Shown here in pieces: positions 53,304-61,304 of a stretch of DNA of 64,000 nucleotides (position 1 is the stretch's first letter; each line of letters begins with the position of its first letter). The stretch comes from Ruminococcus sp. Lineage in GTDB: Bacteria; Bacillota; Clostridia; Oscillospirales; Ruminococcaceae. Both the position numbers and the translations under genes were made by a program. The notes under the pieces were generated by a model that worked only from the letters and a program-made list of their open reading frames with translations, was not told where the DNA came from and made no database searches. The stretch is from contig JAJQGO010000013.1 in the NCBI GenBank assembly GCA_021200415.1, positions 144,016-208,015 on the forward strand, in the 5' to 3' direction.

Positions 53304-54566
53304 CTATATCAATATTTTTTCAATTGAATTTAAGGCTCTGTGAGAAGCCTCTGTAAAATCGCTGCAAACGGAGGAATAAAGCGTCATGATAGTTTCGCCT
53401 TTATAGATCTTATCTCCGCATTCGCAGTTCATAACTATACCTGCGCTCATATCAATCCTGCCGTCCTTTTCGGTGCGTCCCGCGCCGAGAATAAGAGAGG
53501 TCATGCCGATTTCCTCGCTGTTCACGGACAGGATTTTCATATCCGCTGCCGCTTTGATTTCATAGCTGTAGCTTGCCCTTGGGAGCAGCGATATGTCCTC
53601 CGTCACCTGCGGATTTCCCCCGTGAAGCTCAATCGTCCTGCGCAGCACGTCAAGTGCCCTGCCCGAGCATATAGCATTTTCCGCCATCGCCCTGCACTCC
53701 TCAAGATTTCCCTTGCCTGCCATTTCAAGCATATTCGCCGTAATTTCAATACACAAATCATACAGCTTTCCTCTTGATTTGTTTTGCAGAAGCTCTATTG
53801 CCTCCCTGACCTCCAGTGCGTTTCCGATATTTTTTCCGAGAGGAGCATTCATATCCGTAACAAGCGCCCTGCATTTCTTTCCTGCCGATGCCCCAACCTT
53901 TTCCATAAGTCCGGCAAGTCTGCACGCGTCATCATAGCTTTTCATAAATGCGCCCGAGCCGTATTTCACGTCAAGCAGGATACAATCGGCGTTCAGAGCA
54001 AGCTTCTTGCTCATGATGCTTGCACAGATCAGGGGAATACTGTCAACTGTTCCCGTTGCGTTCCTGAGAGCATATATTTTTTTATCGGCAGGACAGAGAT
54101 TGCCGCTTTGCGAAATTATGGAAAAGCCTGTTTTTTTGACGATTTCGGAAAACTCGTCAAAGGGCAGCTCCGTTCTGTAGCCGCTTATACTTTCCAGCTT
54201 ATCGATTGTACCGCCTGTATGACCGAGTCCGCGCCCTGACATTTTCGGCACATAAATTCCGCACGCTGCCGCGGCAGGTCCGATAATGAGGCTTGTTTTA
54301 TCTCCCACGCCGCCTGTGCTGTGCTTGTCTGCGGTAATTCCTCCAATGCCGCTGAGATCGAGAATATCGCCTGTATCACGCATGGCAATTGTGAGCGTTA
54401 TGGTTTCACGCTCAGTCAGTCCGTTCAGGCAGACCGCCATGAGCCATGCGGACATCTGGTAATCGGGGATATTTCCCGATGTATATTCGCTTACGAGCCA
54501 TGTAATTTCCTCGTCACTGAGCTGTCGGTTACGTTTCGTTTTGTTTATAATATCAATAATGTTCAC
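53304..54566 (-). CDS. Pyrimidine-nucleoside/thymidine phosphorylase
   Basis: 420 aa from a GTG at 54566, 9 nt after GGAGG. It splits uridine, deoxyuridine or thymidine with phosphate. The family signature SGRGLGHTGGTIDKLESISG (20 residues) and the phosphate-binding DKHSTGGVGDKTSL are intact; LKYGSGAFMK-type loop reads DVKYGSGAFMKS. The length matches Pdp of Firmicutes. It stands alone with its own promoter. Confidence 0.93.
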   Translation of the reverse strand: MNIIDIINKTKRNRQLSDEEITWLVSEYTSGNIPDYQMSAWLMAVCLNGLTERETITLTIAMRDTGDILDLSGIGGITADKHSTGGVGDKTSLIIGPAAAACGIYVPKMSGRGLGHTGGTIDKLESISGYRTELPFDEFSEIVKKTGFSIISQSGNLCPADKKIYALRNATGTVDSIPLICASIMSKKLALNADCILLDVKYGSGAFMKSYDDACRLAGLMEKVGASAGKKCRALVTDMNAPLGKNIGNALEVREAIELLQNKSRGKLYDLCIEITANMLEMAGKGNLEECRAMAENAICSGRALDVLRRTIELHGGNPQVTEDISLLPRASYSYEIKAAADMKILSVNSEEIGMTSLILGAGRTEKDGRIDMSAGIVMNCECGDKIYKGETIMTLYSSVCSDFTEASHRALNSIEKILI

Positions 54567-54588
54567 AATCGCACACCTCCATAATAAT

Positions 54589-54617
54589 ATTGTACATCCG
54601 ACAGCGTTAAATGTCAA
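54589..54617 (-). promoter_or_regulatory. Sigma-A promoter of the nucleoside phosphorylase
   Basis: On the minus strand TTGACA (54617-54612), 17-bp spacer, TACAAT (54594-54589). The -35 box overlaps the stop end of the bofA gene. Confidence 0.65.
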
Positions 54618-54871
54618 CAAAATTGTGACATAATTACAAGAAGAATCACAAAGGGCACTCCAAGAACTGCACTTCCTGCAATATTAAAGCTGTTAAGGGG
54701 CACGTCAATATCAATAAGCGTTCCGTATTTATTCAGAATCACAAGCGCTATAAATCCGGTTAATCCGCCAAACAAAAACGAAAGGAGCTTTCGTTCCCTT
54801 TTTATGTAGTAGATGAACATTACAAGTACAATTGCAGCGCAAATTCCCCAAAAGATATTATCTGTCGTCAT
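54614..54871 (-). CDS. Pro-sigma-K processing inhibitor BofA family protein
   Basis: 85 aa with three hydrophobic segments (about 6-22, 28-46, 60-82). The C-terminal NSFNIAGSAVLGVPFVILL is the BofA signature. In B. subtilis BofA holds the intramembrane protease SpoIVFB inactive until the forespore signals. It is the last gene of a four-gene unit and starts 17 bp after the preceding stop. Confidence 0.8.
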   Translation of the reverse strand: MTTDNIFWGICAAIVLVMFIYYIKRERKLLSFLFGGLTGFIALVILNKYGTLIDIDVPLNSFNIAGSAVLGVPFVILLVIMSQFC

Positions 54872-54888
54872 TTTTTGTTTCCTTTCCG

Positions 54889-55248
54889 TTATAAAAGAAT
54901 ATATCCAAGGGCTAAAATCAGCTTCATATCCGCCCCCTCTCTCGCAAGAATCACCATAAGAGCAATTATCATAAGCTTGTCGCTGTCAATTTCCCCCTCC
55001 CGAAGCATATCGAATATGCCGGAAAGCGGATTCTTGCTTTTATTTTCGGCAGTCGGCGCAGGCTTTTTTACCTCCGCAGCAGCATTTTCCCCTTTCTCCG
55101 CAGCGGGAGTGGGAGGCAAATCAGTTGCTTCACTATGCCCCTGCGAGTAATGGGAGGTATTCACCATTGAACGCCGATGCATTTCCTGCGAACGTCTTAT
55201 GGCATCCTGACGCATTCTGTTCATTTGCCTGTTGTCATAAATTGCCAT
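54889..55248 (-). CDS. Small protein of unknown function in the bofA operon
   Basis: 119 aa from ATG 55248; AAAGGA lies 11 nt upstream. The first 30 residues are basic and methionine-rich (MAIYDNRQMNRMRQDAIRR). A Pro/Ala/Glu/Lys linker follows (about 40-75). The C-terminal 45 residues form a conserved-looking hydrophobic helix pair (NPLSGIFDMLREGEIDSDKL, then LMVILAREGADMKLILALGY). No known domain. The position between two other small unknown genes and bofA, behind a sigma-F-like promoter, suggests a role in spore formation. Confidence 0.55.
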   Translation of the reverse strand: MAIYDNRQMNRMRQDAIRRSQEMHRRSMVNTSHYSQGHSEATDLPPTPAAEKGENAAAEVKKPAPTAENKSKNPLSGIFDMLREGEIDSDKLMIIALMVILAREGADMKLILALGYILL

Positions 55249-55268
55249 GAGATCATCATTCCTTTCGC

Positions 55269-55673
55269 CTACAGAAAGTCTTTCAGCAGACCGCTGTCCT
55301 TTATTACATTCCATATTGCAAGGAGCTTGAGGATTTTTATCGCCTTATCCACCTTCTCCTGCTTATCCTCCCTGAGATGCGGCTTCAGCGCAAGGAGCAG
55401 CTCCGAATTCTTATCCTTCTGATTCATTGCACCCATTATCCCCTGAAGCTTCATAAGTGAGCTTAAATCAAATCCCTTGGGGAACAGTCCGTCATCTGTT
55501 CCCTCCGGATCGGTCTTTTCCGAGCTTTCCTCACCGCTGCCGCCGCTGTCGGTATCCGTGGGGCTTTTGTCCTCCCCCGTATCATTCATCATCATCTGAG
55601 CCAGCTCGGAGAGCTGCCTGACGCTTTCCTCATCCGAAAGCAGCTCCCCGATTTTTCCCATAATATCACTCAC
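55269..55673 (-). CDS. Small acidic helical protein of unknown function in the bofA operon
   Basis: 134 aa from a GTG at 55673, with AGAGGTGAG upstream. An N-terminal helix (MSDIMGKIGELLSDEESVRQ) is followed by a low-complexity Asp/Ser/Gly/Glu segment (about 30-65) and a C-terminal helical region (LLLALKPHLREDKQEKVDKA, KILKLLAIWNVIKDSGLL). I recall similar proteins in many Clostridia but no assigned role. It starts 18 bp after the first gene of the unit. Confidence 0.6.
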   Translation of the reverse strand: MSDIMGKIGELLSDEESVRQLSELAQMMMNDTGEDKSPTDTDSGGSGEESSEKTDPEGTDDGLFPKGFDLSSLMKLQGIMGAMNQKDKNSELLLALKPHLREDKQEKVDKAIKILKLLAIWNVIKDSGLLKDFL

Positions 55674-55691
55674 AATTCAGCTCTCACCTCT

Positions 55692-55940
55692 TTACTCTCC
55701 CGTAAGCTTCTTATATATGGCTTTTGCCTGAGGCGTACTCATAAGCTTCTCGACAAGCCTGGGATTTTTCACAGCCTGCCGGAATTTCTCCGCGTCGCTT
55801 TTGCTCATAGCTGCTATTGCGCTGTCGAATTTCCCTGCTTCAAGCTCGCTTTTCAGCTTTTCCGGAGAAACTCCCACCTTCTTTCCCACAACCTCAAGAA
55901 GTCCGTTCAAGCTTTTCGGATCAATATTATTCTTATTCAT
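55692..55940 (-). CDS. Small helical protein of unknown function, first gene of the bofA operon
   Basis: 82 aa from ATG 55940, with GGAGGT 5 nt upstream. The whole protein looks like a compact helical bundle (LNGLLEVVGKKVGVSPEKLK, FDSAIAAMSKSDAEKFRQAV, LVEKLMSTPQAKAIYKKLTG). No catalytic residues or membrane helix. A sigma-F-type promoter precedes it. Confidence 0.65.
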   Translation of the reverse strand: MNKNNIDPKSLNGLLEVVGKKVGVSPEKLKSELEAGKFDSAIAAMSKSDAEKFRQAVKNPRLVEKLMSTPQAKAIYKKLTGE

Positions 55941-55983
55941 AAGTACCTCCATAAATTCATTATTATCTGTAAAAATTCAGCTG

Positions 55984-56012
55984 TTGAATTTTGACCTGCC
56001 TTGTGATACAAT
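55984..56012 (+). promoter_or_regulatory. Sigma-A promoter of the phosphoesterase gene
   Basis: TTGAAT (55984-55989), 17-bp spacer, TACAAT (56007-56012). It overlaps the opposing promoter of the bofA operon almost completely. AATTCA-N5-TGAATT (55974-55990) covers the -35. Confidence 0.55.
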
Positions 56013-56016
56013 ATAC
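55987..56016 (-). promoter_or_regulatory. Candidate sigma-F promoter of the bofA operon
   Basis: On the minus strand GTATA (56016-56012), 15-bp spacer, GGTCAAAATT (55996-55987). It fits the sigma-F consensus (GYATA, 15, GGNNANAMTR) except for the last base. The expected start is near 55980, about 40 nt before the first gene. A sigma-A-like minus-strand pair (TTCAAC 55988-55983 and TAATAA) is also possible. Confidence 0.45.
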
Positions 56017-56047
56017 TTAGATTAAAACATCTTCAAGGAGAATTGCT

Positions 56048-56530
56048 ATGCGAATTATTGTTATGTCTGATTCCCACGGAAATTACGCGGCAGTGGAAAA
56101 AATAGTGCGCCGCAGCATTGACGCGGATATGTTTCTTCATCTTGGCGACGGTGAGAGTGACGTCGACAGGGTTATTGCCAGATACCCCGAAACTGCTTCG
56201 AGATTTGTGCACGTCAGAGGAAACTGCGATTGGAACAGCCTCAGCCCCAGCGTGTATACCATGCCCTTGGGCGGTCATAAAATCTATGCCGTTCACGGTC
56301 ATCTTCAGGGCGTAAAGCTTACTCTTGAGCATCTCAAGAAAATTGCCGCCGCAAATGAGTGCGATATTATTCTTTTCGGTCACACGCATAACAGATATAT
56401 GCACTATGAAAACGGCGTCTACATTATGAATCCCGGGAGCGCGTCAAGTCCTCATGACGGAAATAAACCATCCTTCGGCTGTATCGACATTACCGACGCA
56501 GGCGTTGTGACAAATATAACCGACATCTGA
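56048..56530 (+). CDS. YfcE/MJ0936-type metallophosphoesterase
   Basis: 160 aa with all five metal-binding motifs: SDSHGN (DxH), LHLGDGE (GD), VRGNCDW (GNxD), VHGHLQG and LFGHTHN (GHxH). The family hydrolyses phosphodiesters; the natural substrate is unknown. A single gene, AAGGAG 8 nt upstream of the ATG. Confidence 0.92.
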   Translation: MRIIVMSDSHGNYAAVEKIVRRSIDADMFLHLGDGESDVDRVIARYPETASRFVHVRGNCDWNSLSPSVYTMPLGGHKIYAVHGHLQGVKLTLEHLKKIAAANECDIILFGHTHNRYMHYENGVYIMNPGSASSPHDGNKPSFGCIDITDAGVVTNITDI

Positions 56531-56574
56531 ACCTGCCAACTAATGTATTATATTCGCAGCCATGGAAAATGTTA

Positions 56575-56606
56575 CAGAAAATTGCCGGCCATTGAAAATG
56601 ACCGGC
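56575..56606 (-). terminator. Intrinsic terminator of the rubrerythrin-enolase unit
   Basis: A 10-bp stem with one G-U pair (56584-56593, 56597-56606; 3-nt loop), followed on the minus strand by AATTTTCTG. Confidence 0.75.
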
Positions 56607-56622
56607 TCTTATTCTATCCTAT

Positions 56623-57882
56623 TTATCCAAAATAATACTGAGGCTTTAATATATCGGCTTCAATTCGCAGAAGTCGGTTGTACTTCGCCGTTCTGTCGCT
56701 TCGGCAGGGCGCGCCTGTTTTTATCTGACCTGCGTTTGTTCCCACAGCTATATCGGCAATTGCCGTTTCCTCCGTTTCGCCGGAACGGTGTGATATAACC
56801 ACAGTATAACCGTTATCCTTTGCAAGTCTTACTGCGCTGAGAGCCTCCGTGAGCGTTCCTATCTGATTGTACTTTATCAGAATCGAATTTGCCGCACCCG
56901 AATCAAGTCCCTTTCGAAGATACCTTGTATTCGTTACAAATAAATCATCGCCAACAAGCTGAACCATACCTCCGAGCTTTTCGGTAATGCTGCTCCAGCC
57001 CTTCCAATCCTCCTCGCCAAGAGGATCTTCAAGGGATACAATCGGGTATTTTGATATGAGGTCGTCCCAGTAGGAAATGAGATTTTCCGTTGTCATTTTT
57101 ATGCCGCGCTTCGGCAGAGTATATCCGCCGTCTTCCACCCATTCGCTTGACGCCGCATCAAGAGCTATCTTTACCTTATCCGTATCATAGCCTGCCTTTT
57201 CTATTGCTTCGATTATTATCTCAATTGCCTCCTCATCGGAGCTGAGATTCGGAGCGTATCCGCCCTCATCACCTACGGTTGTGCTGAGATTCTTTGATTT
57301 CAGAACCTTTCCCAGGCTGTGGTATATCTCGCTGCCCATGCGAAGCCCCTCTTTAAAGCAGCAGGCTCCGACAGGCATTATCATAAATTCCTGTATATCC
57401 ACGTTGTTTGATGCGTGCGCTCCGCCGTTGAGAATATTCATCATGGGCACCGGCATACGATTTGCGTTTGCTCCGCCTATAAATCGATAAAACGGAAGGC
57501 GATAATGCTTTGCGGCAGCCTTCGCCGACGCAAGAGATACCGCAAGTATCGCGTTTGCTCCGATTTTTGATTTATTTTTCGTTCCGTCAAGGCTTATAAG
57601 CATACTGTCAATGCGTGCAATATCCGATGAATTCAGCCCCTTCAGAGCCGGAGCAATTATCGTATTTATATTTGAAACTGCTTTCTGCACGCCCTTGCCG
57701 CTATATCTCTCGTCCTCGTCACGAAGCTCGGCTGCTTCATAAATTCCCGTTGACGCGCCCGAGGGTACGCTTGCAGCTCCTATTGTTCCGTCCGAAAGCA
57801 TAACCTCCGCACGTACAGTGGGATTCCCCCTTGAATCAAGAATCTCAAATCCGCAGATTTTATCAATTGTCAGCCCTGACAT
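56623..57882 (-). CDS. eno: Enolase
   Basis: 419 aa from ATG 57882, 6 nt after GGAGGT; the open frame reaches 43 codons further but overlaps rubrerythrin. It converts 2-phosphoglycerate to phosphoenolpyruvate. Visible motifs: [38 protein letters not shown], metal ligands in [11 protein letters not shown] and [10 protein letters not shown], the catalytic Lys in [13 protein letters not shown] and [14 protein letters not shown] in place of the common IKVNQ or IKLNQ is unusual. The start overlaps the rubrerythrin gene by 13 bp, so both are translated from one mRNA. Confidence 0.95.
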   Translation of the reverse strand: MSGLTIDKICGFEILDSRGNPTVRAEVMLSDGTIGAASVPSGASTGIYEAAELRDEDERYSGKGVQKAVSNINTIIAPALKGLNSSDIARIDSMLISLDGTKNKSKIGANAILAVSLASAKAAAKHYRLPFYRFIGGANANRMPVPMMNILNGGAHASNNVDIQEFMIMPVGACCFKEGLRMGSEIYHSLGKVLKSKNLSTTVGDEGGYAPNLSSDEEAIEIIIEAIEKAGYDTDKVKIALDAASSEWVEDGGYTLPKRGIKMTTENLISYWDDLISKYPIVSLEDPLGEEDWKGWSSITEKLGGMVQLVGDDLFVTNTRYLRKGLDSGAANSILIKYNQIGTLTEALSAVRLAKDNGYTVVISHRSGETEETAIADIAVGTNAGQIKTGAPCRSDRTAKYNRLLRIEADILKPQYYFG

Positions 57883-58487
57883 ATTACACCTCCGGAAGTA
57901 AACGGCGCTTCGTTTTCTCTGATGAAATATCCCTGACGCGCTCCGCAGACGGGACACATGAGAGGAGCTTCGCTGCCCTCGTGAATATGACCGCAGTTGA
58001 GACACATCCATCTTTCATTGCCGTCCGAACGGAAAAGTTTTCCCTCACGCATAAGCTCCGAATAATGCATGAAGCGCAGCTTGTGGATATTTTCAATTTC
58101 AGCAATCAAGCTGAATTTTGACGCAGCCTTTGGGAAGCCCTCCTCCTGAGCTGTTTTCGCAAAGCTCGGGTACGCGTCGCTGAATTCCTCATGCTCATTA
58201 TGAATTGCCGATTCGAGAAGCTTTTCGATTTCATCATAAACGTCCGCAGGGTACCCCGCTGTGATTTCGACGTTTTTTCCTGCTCCCTCCTTCAGCAGCT
58301 CATAAAAGATTTTCGCGTGCTGCTCCTCCTGCTCCGCCGTGAAGCGAAAGACCTCGCTTATAACGTAGAGATTTTGCTCCAGAGCCGCCTGCTTCGCAAA
58401 TGTATAACGATTTCTCGCCTGACTCTCACCTGCAAAGGCACGCATGAGATTTATTCTTGTCTGACTTGTCATAAAATTTGTCTGCAT
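57870..58487 (-). CDS. Rubrerythrin
   Basis: 205 aa. A peroxidase of anaerobes. The four-helix di-iron domain shows [26 protein letters not shown] and [13 protein letters not shown] with the expected Glu/His ligands; the C-terminal rubredoxin-like domain has [12 protein letters not shown] and [11 protein letters not shown] (two CxxC). It is first in a two-gene unit with enolase. GGAGG precedes the ATG. The last seven codons are also the ribosome binding site and start of eno. Confidence 0.95.
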   Translation of the reverse strand: MQTNFMTSQTRINLMRAFAGESQARNRYTFAKQAALEQNLYVISEVFRFTAEQEEQHAKIFYELLKEGAGKNVEITAGYPADVYDEIEKLLESAIHNEHEEFSDAYPSFAKTAQEEGFPKAASKFSLIAEIENIHKLRFMHYSELMREGKLFRSDGNERWMCLNCGHIHEGSEAPLMCPVCGARQGYFIRENEAPFTSGGVICQG

Positions 58488-58616
58488 TATATTACCTCCT
58501 TTTTATAATCCTATTATTCCTTATTTTTGCGGGAATATTCCGCATTTTGCTGTTTAATTTGTTTTTATTATGAATAAATACACTGAAAATTCACTTTCCG
58601 ATATTGCCAAATTCGA

Positions 58617-58645
58617 TTGACAAATCTTTATTTTTATTGTATATT
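58617..58645 (+). promoter_or_regulatory. Sigma-A promoter of the DUF4250 gene
   Basis: TTGACA (58617-58622), 17-bp spacer, TATATT (58640-58645). Confidence 0.7.
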
Positions 58646-58731
58646 TATAATATACACCTATGCGTATAGTATTCGGCTTGCACTGTGCCGTTTTACGTGA
58701 TGAAATCTTATTTTGGAATATGGAGTTTGCT

Positions 58732-58908
58732 ATGTGTTTACCTAACGATCCTGCTATTTTGCTTAGCTTTATCAATACCCAGCTGAGAGATAAATATGAA
58801 AGTCTTGAGGAGCTTTGCAAAAGCTTGTGCGTTTCACAAAGCGAAATTGAAAATAAGCTTTCATCAATCGGATACGCCTACGATGTAAATCAGAATCGTT
58901 TCAGGTAA
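58732..58908 (+). CDS. DUF4250 domain protein
   Basis: 58 aa from ATG 58732, 6 nt after GGAG; the frame is open upstream to 58660 but lies in the leader. NDPAILLSFINTQLRDKY, with SLEELCKSLCVSQSEIENKL and IGYAYDVNQNRF, matches DUF4250, a family of about 60 residues in Clostridia with a helix-turn-helix-like feel (SQSEIENKLSSIGY). Function unknown. An InlB-repeat gene follows 31 bp on. Confidence 0.8.
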   Translation: MCLPNDPAILLSFINTQLRDKYESLEELCKSLCVSQSEIENKLSSIGYAYDVNQNRFR

Positions 58909-58939
58909 ACTGTAATCGAGCTATGGGAGGGCAAATCAG

Positions 58940-60112
58940 ATGAAATTCAAATCATTGACTGCGGTTGCTGTTTCCGCAGTAATTACCTTATGCTCCATGA
59001 GCATCTGCATTGTTTCCGAAGCCGAAACAACAACAGAAGAACAGCAGACATATACCGTATCATTTAATATCGACTCTGAAAGCATTACGGATGGTGATGT
59101 TTCGCTTTTTGAATCATATGAGCTTGAAGCGGGAGATTATGTTGAGATTCCTGACGCACAGCTTTTTATTGATTCAATCTACACAAGCGGCTGGACTCTT
59201 GACGGCATTTATATGTATGAGCCGGGAGACAGCTTCAAAATGCCGGAACAGGATATTGTCCTTGAGCCTGTATGGGTTGATCCCTCGTCCGAACGCTACA
59301 CGCTTTCATATGATACCTCAGGTGAGGATTATACGGACGTGAAGGACGAATATTTCCCAAGCACATCTTATCTCCCCGGACAGGCAATATCGCTGTCAAA
59401 GTACACAATTACAAGAGATGGCTATACACATATGGGCTGGCTGTATAAAGGCTATCTTTTCAGTACAGGCGATAAGCTGATTATGCCTGCCGAGGACGTG
59501 GTTGTAGAACCGAACTGGTACAAGTATTATAAAATATACTATGAGGCAGGAGATGTTGACAGAATCAACGGTACGTCCACATTTGTCTACCAGAGATACG
59601 AAACCAACACCTTTGATCTTGCCAATTCCTCAAAAATTTCACGTTCCGGCTTCACCCTTTCGGGTTGGCTTTGCGACTATGACGGCGAGGTTTACGCACC
59701 GGGTTCATATTTCACCATGCCTGCCTCCGAGGTGCATTTTACAGCAGTCTGGACAGCGAAAACCTACACGGTTGTTTTCAGCGCAAACAACGGCACGTCG
59801 CAGTCAATTAAAATATCAGGCGAAACGGATACGGCAATTACAGTTCCCGAATGTACATTCACGTACAGCGGATACGAATTTGCAGGCTGGAAATACGGCG
59901 ACACTATTTATCAGCCCGGCGAGGAATTTGTAATTCCCGGCGCGCTTCCCGGTCTTGGAATAAGTCTTACCGCGGTCTGGGTTGAACCGGGTTCAGACGA
60001 TGATGTGGTCTATGATTCCTTTGAGCTTGTGGTTGCACGTCAGCAATACGCAAACGGAGAAATCACAGCAGATGAATTAACGGAGGTTGCCGATAGAGTT
60101 ATCGGAAGATAA
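58940..60112 (+). CDS. Secreted protein with four InlB-type (Listeria-Bacteroides) repeats
   Basis: 390 aa. A signal peptide (about 1-28, cleavage near VSEAE) is followed by four beta repeats of about 70-80 residues, each ending in the pattern G-[YW]-x-[FH]-x-GW...P-G-D/E...MP...A-x-W (for example GYTHMGWLYKGYLFSTGDKL and GFTLSGWLCDYDGEVYAPGS). The repeats are found on cell-surface proteins of gut bacteria. The final 30 residues (LVVARQQYANGEITADELTE) are a SHOCT-like short helix pair. There is no LPXTG, dockerin or membrane anchor, so attachment is unclear. Confidence 0.82.
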   Translation: MKFKSLTAVAVSAVITLCSMSICIVSEAETTTEEQQTYTVSFNIDSESITDGDVSLFESYELEAGDYVEIPDAQLFIDSIYTSGWTLDGIYMYEPGDSFKMPEQDIVLEPVWVDPSSERYTLSYDTSGEDYTDVKDEYFPSTSYLPGQAISLSKYTITRDGYTHMGWLYKGYLFSTGDKLIMPAEDVVVEPNWYKYYKIYYEAGDVDRINGTSTFVYQRYETNTFDLANSSKISRSGFTLSGWLCDYDGEVYAPGSYFTMPASEVHFTAVWTAKTYTVVFSANNGTSQSIKISGETDTAITVPECTFTYSGYEFAGWKYGDTIYQPGEEFVIPGALPGLGISLTAVWVEPGSDDDVVYDSFELVVARQQYANGEITADELTEVADRVIGR

Positions 60113-60114
60113 AT

Positions 60115-60146
60115 AAAACCGGAGGTATATTTACCTCCGGTTTTTT
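60115..60146. terminator. Bidirectional terminator between the InlB-repeat and DHHW genes
   Basis: A perfect 13-bp stem (60115-60127, 60132-60144; 4-nt loop) followed by TTTTTT on plus and TTTTATTTA on minus. Confidence 0.9.
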
Positions 60147-60170
60147 GCGCCCATTTGCTGTAATTTCTTT

Positions 60171-61304
60171 CTAATCATTTATAACCTCAAGCGTTTCCGC
60201 ATCGGGGAACTGATCCGTTCCGAACAGGAACAGAGTCTGCTCATAGCCGTTTTTATTCAGAAGCGTACTCATTCCGTCCGTCAGACATTCAGGAGAGATA
60301 ACCGCAATTTCACTGTAATGCTGAATCAAAAACGGTATGAAGCAATCCGCTGTGCTGTCCTTGATAACAAGAAGCTTTTTGTCATTGTTTACAGATGTGG
60401 AAATTTTTATCATGGGAACTGCTTCGCCAAGATAGAGATTATACATATCGCAGGAATAAATGGCGGATCTGTCGTAAAGCTCCATCTCAAAGCTTTTGCC
60501 TTCGGCATTATAGCCTGTGCATTCTGTGACCTCCGCTCCGTCCGCATAATTGTAAATATCAAGCATATCCGCCTTGACTCCGTTATATTGGGTTATGTTA
60601 TATAAATTTCCTCTGAAATCTCCCGTAATATGCTCTATGGTGTATTTATCATATGCTGTGGGTATAAAACCAAGCTTCTGAATTACCGTTCTGTATACGC
60701 AATATGCCCCATAGCTCGTCCATTTTGAATCGTTGCGGTAATATATATAGTTCTCGTTAAGCATTTTTAGAATATTATATGCATCAATTGTCCTGATGCT
60801 GCTGTCAAGCTGAGAATACAAGCTGTCTATCTGCTGCTTTTCTGTGTCATTCTCCAGATAGTCAGGCAGCAGCTCGCTGTAGACTCCCGATGAGGACGGA
60901 ACTGCAACCAAATAAACAGAGCCGCTGTAGGATGCGGTATATTCGTTGAAGGCTGCCGCAATATCCTCAACATTGTCTATTTCGCAGCTGCTTGTGCTGA
61001 GCAGCATATTGTCGGCAATAAAAACGCCGTTTACAATGCTTTCTCCAACCTCGGCATCAATTTCACCCTTAACATAAATCCAATGACTCCGCCCTGCAAA
61101 ATGATCACTTAAATATGTCCCAAGCTCATCAAAATAGCTTCCGTCAAGAAGAGAGGCAGCGGAAATTTCAGGCATTTGCGCAAGCTCACGATTTTCCTGA
61201 TACGACATCTTCCCCTTCTCCCTCACAATAGTTACGGCAAGAAAAGCTAATATAAACGCAAAAACAATAACCGCAGTTATTTTCTGACTGACTCTTTTTC
61301 TCAT
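60171..61304 (-). CDS. DHHW/AlgX-like membrane-anchored SGNH protein with altered catalytic motif
   Basis: 377 aa. One N-terminal helix (about 9-28) anchors an outer domain. It has the early ENRELAQMPEIS and FDELGTYLSDHFAGRSHWIY motifs of the DHHW family. In place of the name-giving DHHW it has DSKW (YYRNDSKWTSYGAY): the Asp remains, but the second His, which completes the Asp-His pair in AlgX/AlgJ, is Lys. The serine motif is present (LLVIKDSTADCFIPFL). The start overlaps the stop of the MBOAT gene by one base (TAATG). Such pairs O-acetylate surface polysaccharides; this one may do so by another route or not at all. Confidence 0.78.
   Translation of the reverse strand: MRKRVSQKITAVIVFAFILAFLAVTIVREKGKMSYQENRELAQMPEISAASLLDGSYFDELGTYLSDHFAGRSHWIYVKGEIDAEVGESIVNGVFIADNMLLSTSSCEIDNVEDIAAAFNEYTASYSGSVYLVAVPSSSGVYSELLPDYLENDTEKQQIDSLYSQLDSSIRTIDAYNILKMLNENYIYYRNDSKWTSYGAYCVYRTVIQKLGFIPTAYDKYTIEHITGDFRGNLYNITQYNGVKADMLDIYNYADGAEVTECTGYNAEGKSFEMELYDRSAIYSCDMYNLYLGEAVPMIKISTSVNNDKKLLVIKDSTADCFIPFLIQHYSEIAVISPECLTDGMSTLLNKNGYEQTLFLFGTDQFPDAETLEVIND

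Noticed and set aside
57883-58011. 43-residue N-terminal extension of enolase
   Set aside because: It lies inside the rubrerythrin gene in another frame; GGAGGT directly precedes ATG 57882, and enolases start at this point.
58660-58731. Longer N-terminus of the DUF4250 protein
   Set aside because: The extra 24 residues come from the leader just after the predicted transcription start and have no ribosome binding site; GGAG precedes ATG 58732.
58940-60112. Cellulosomal dockerin or cohesin protein
   Set aside because: No calcium-binding dockerin loops; the repeats are of InlB type.
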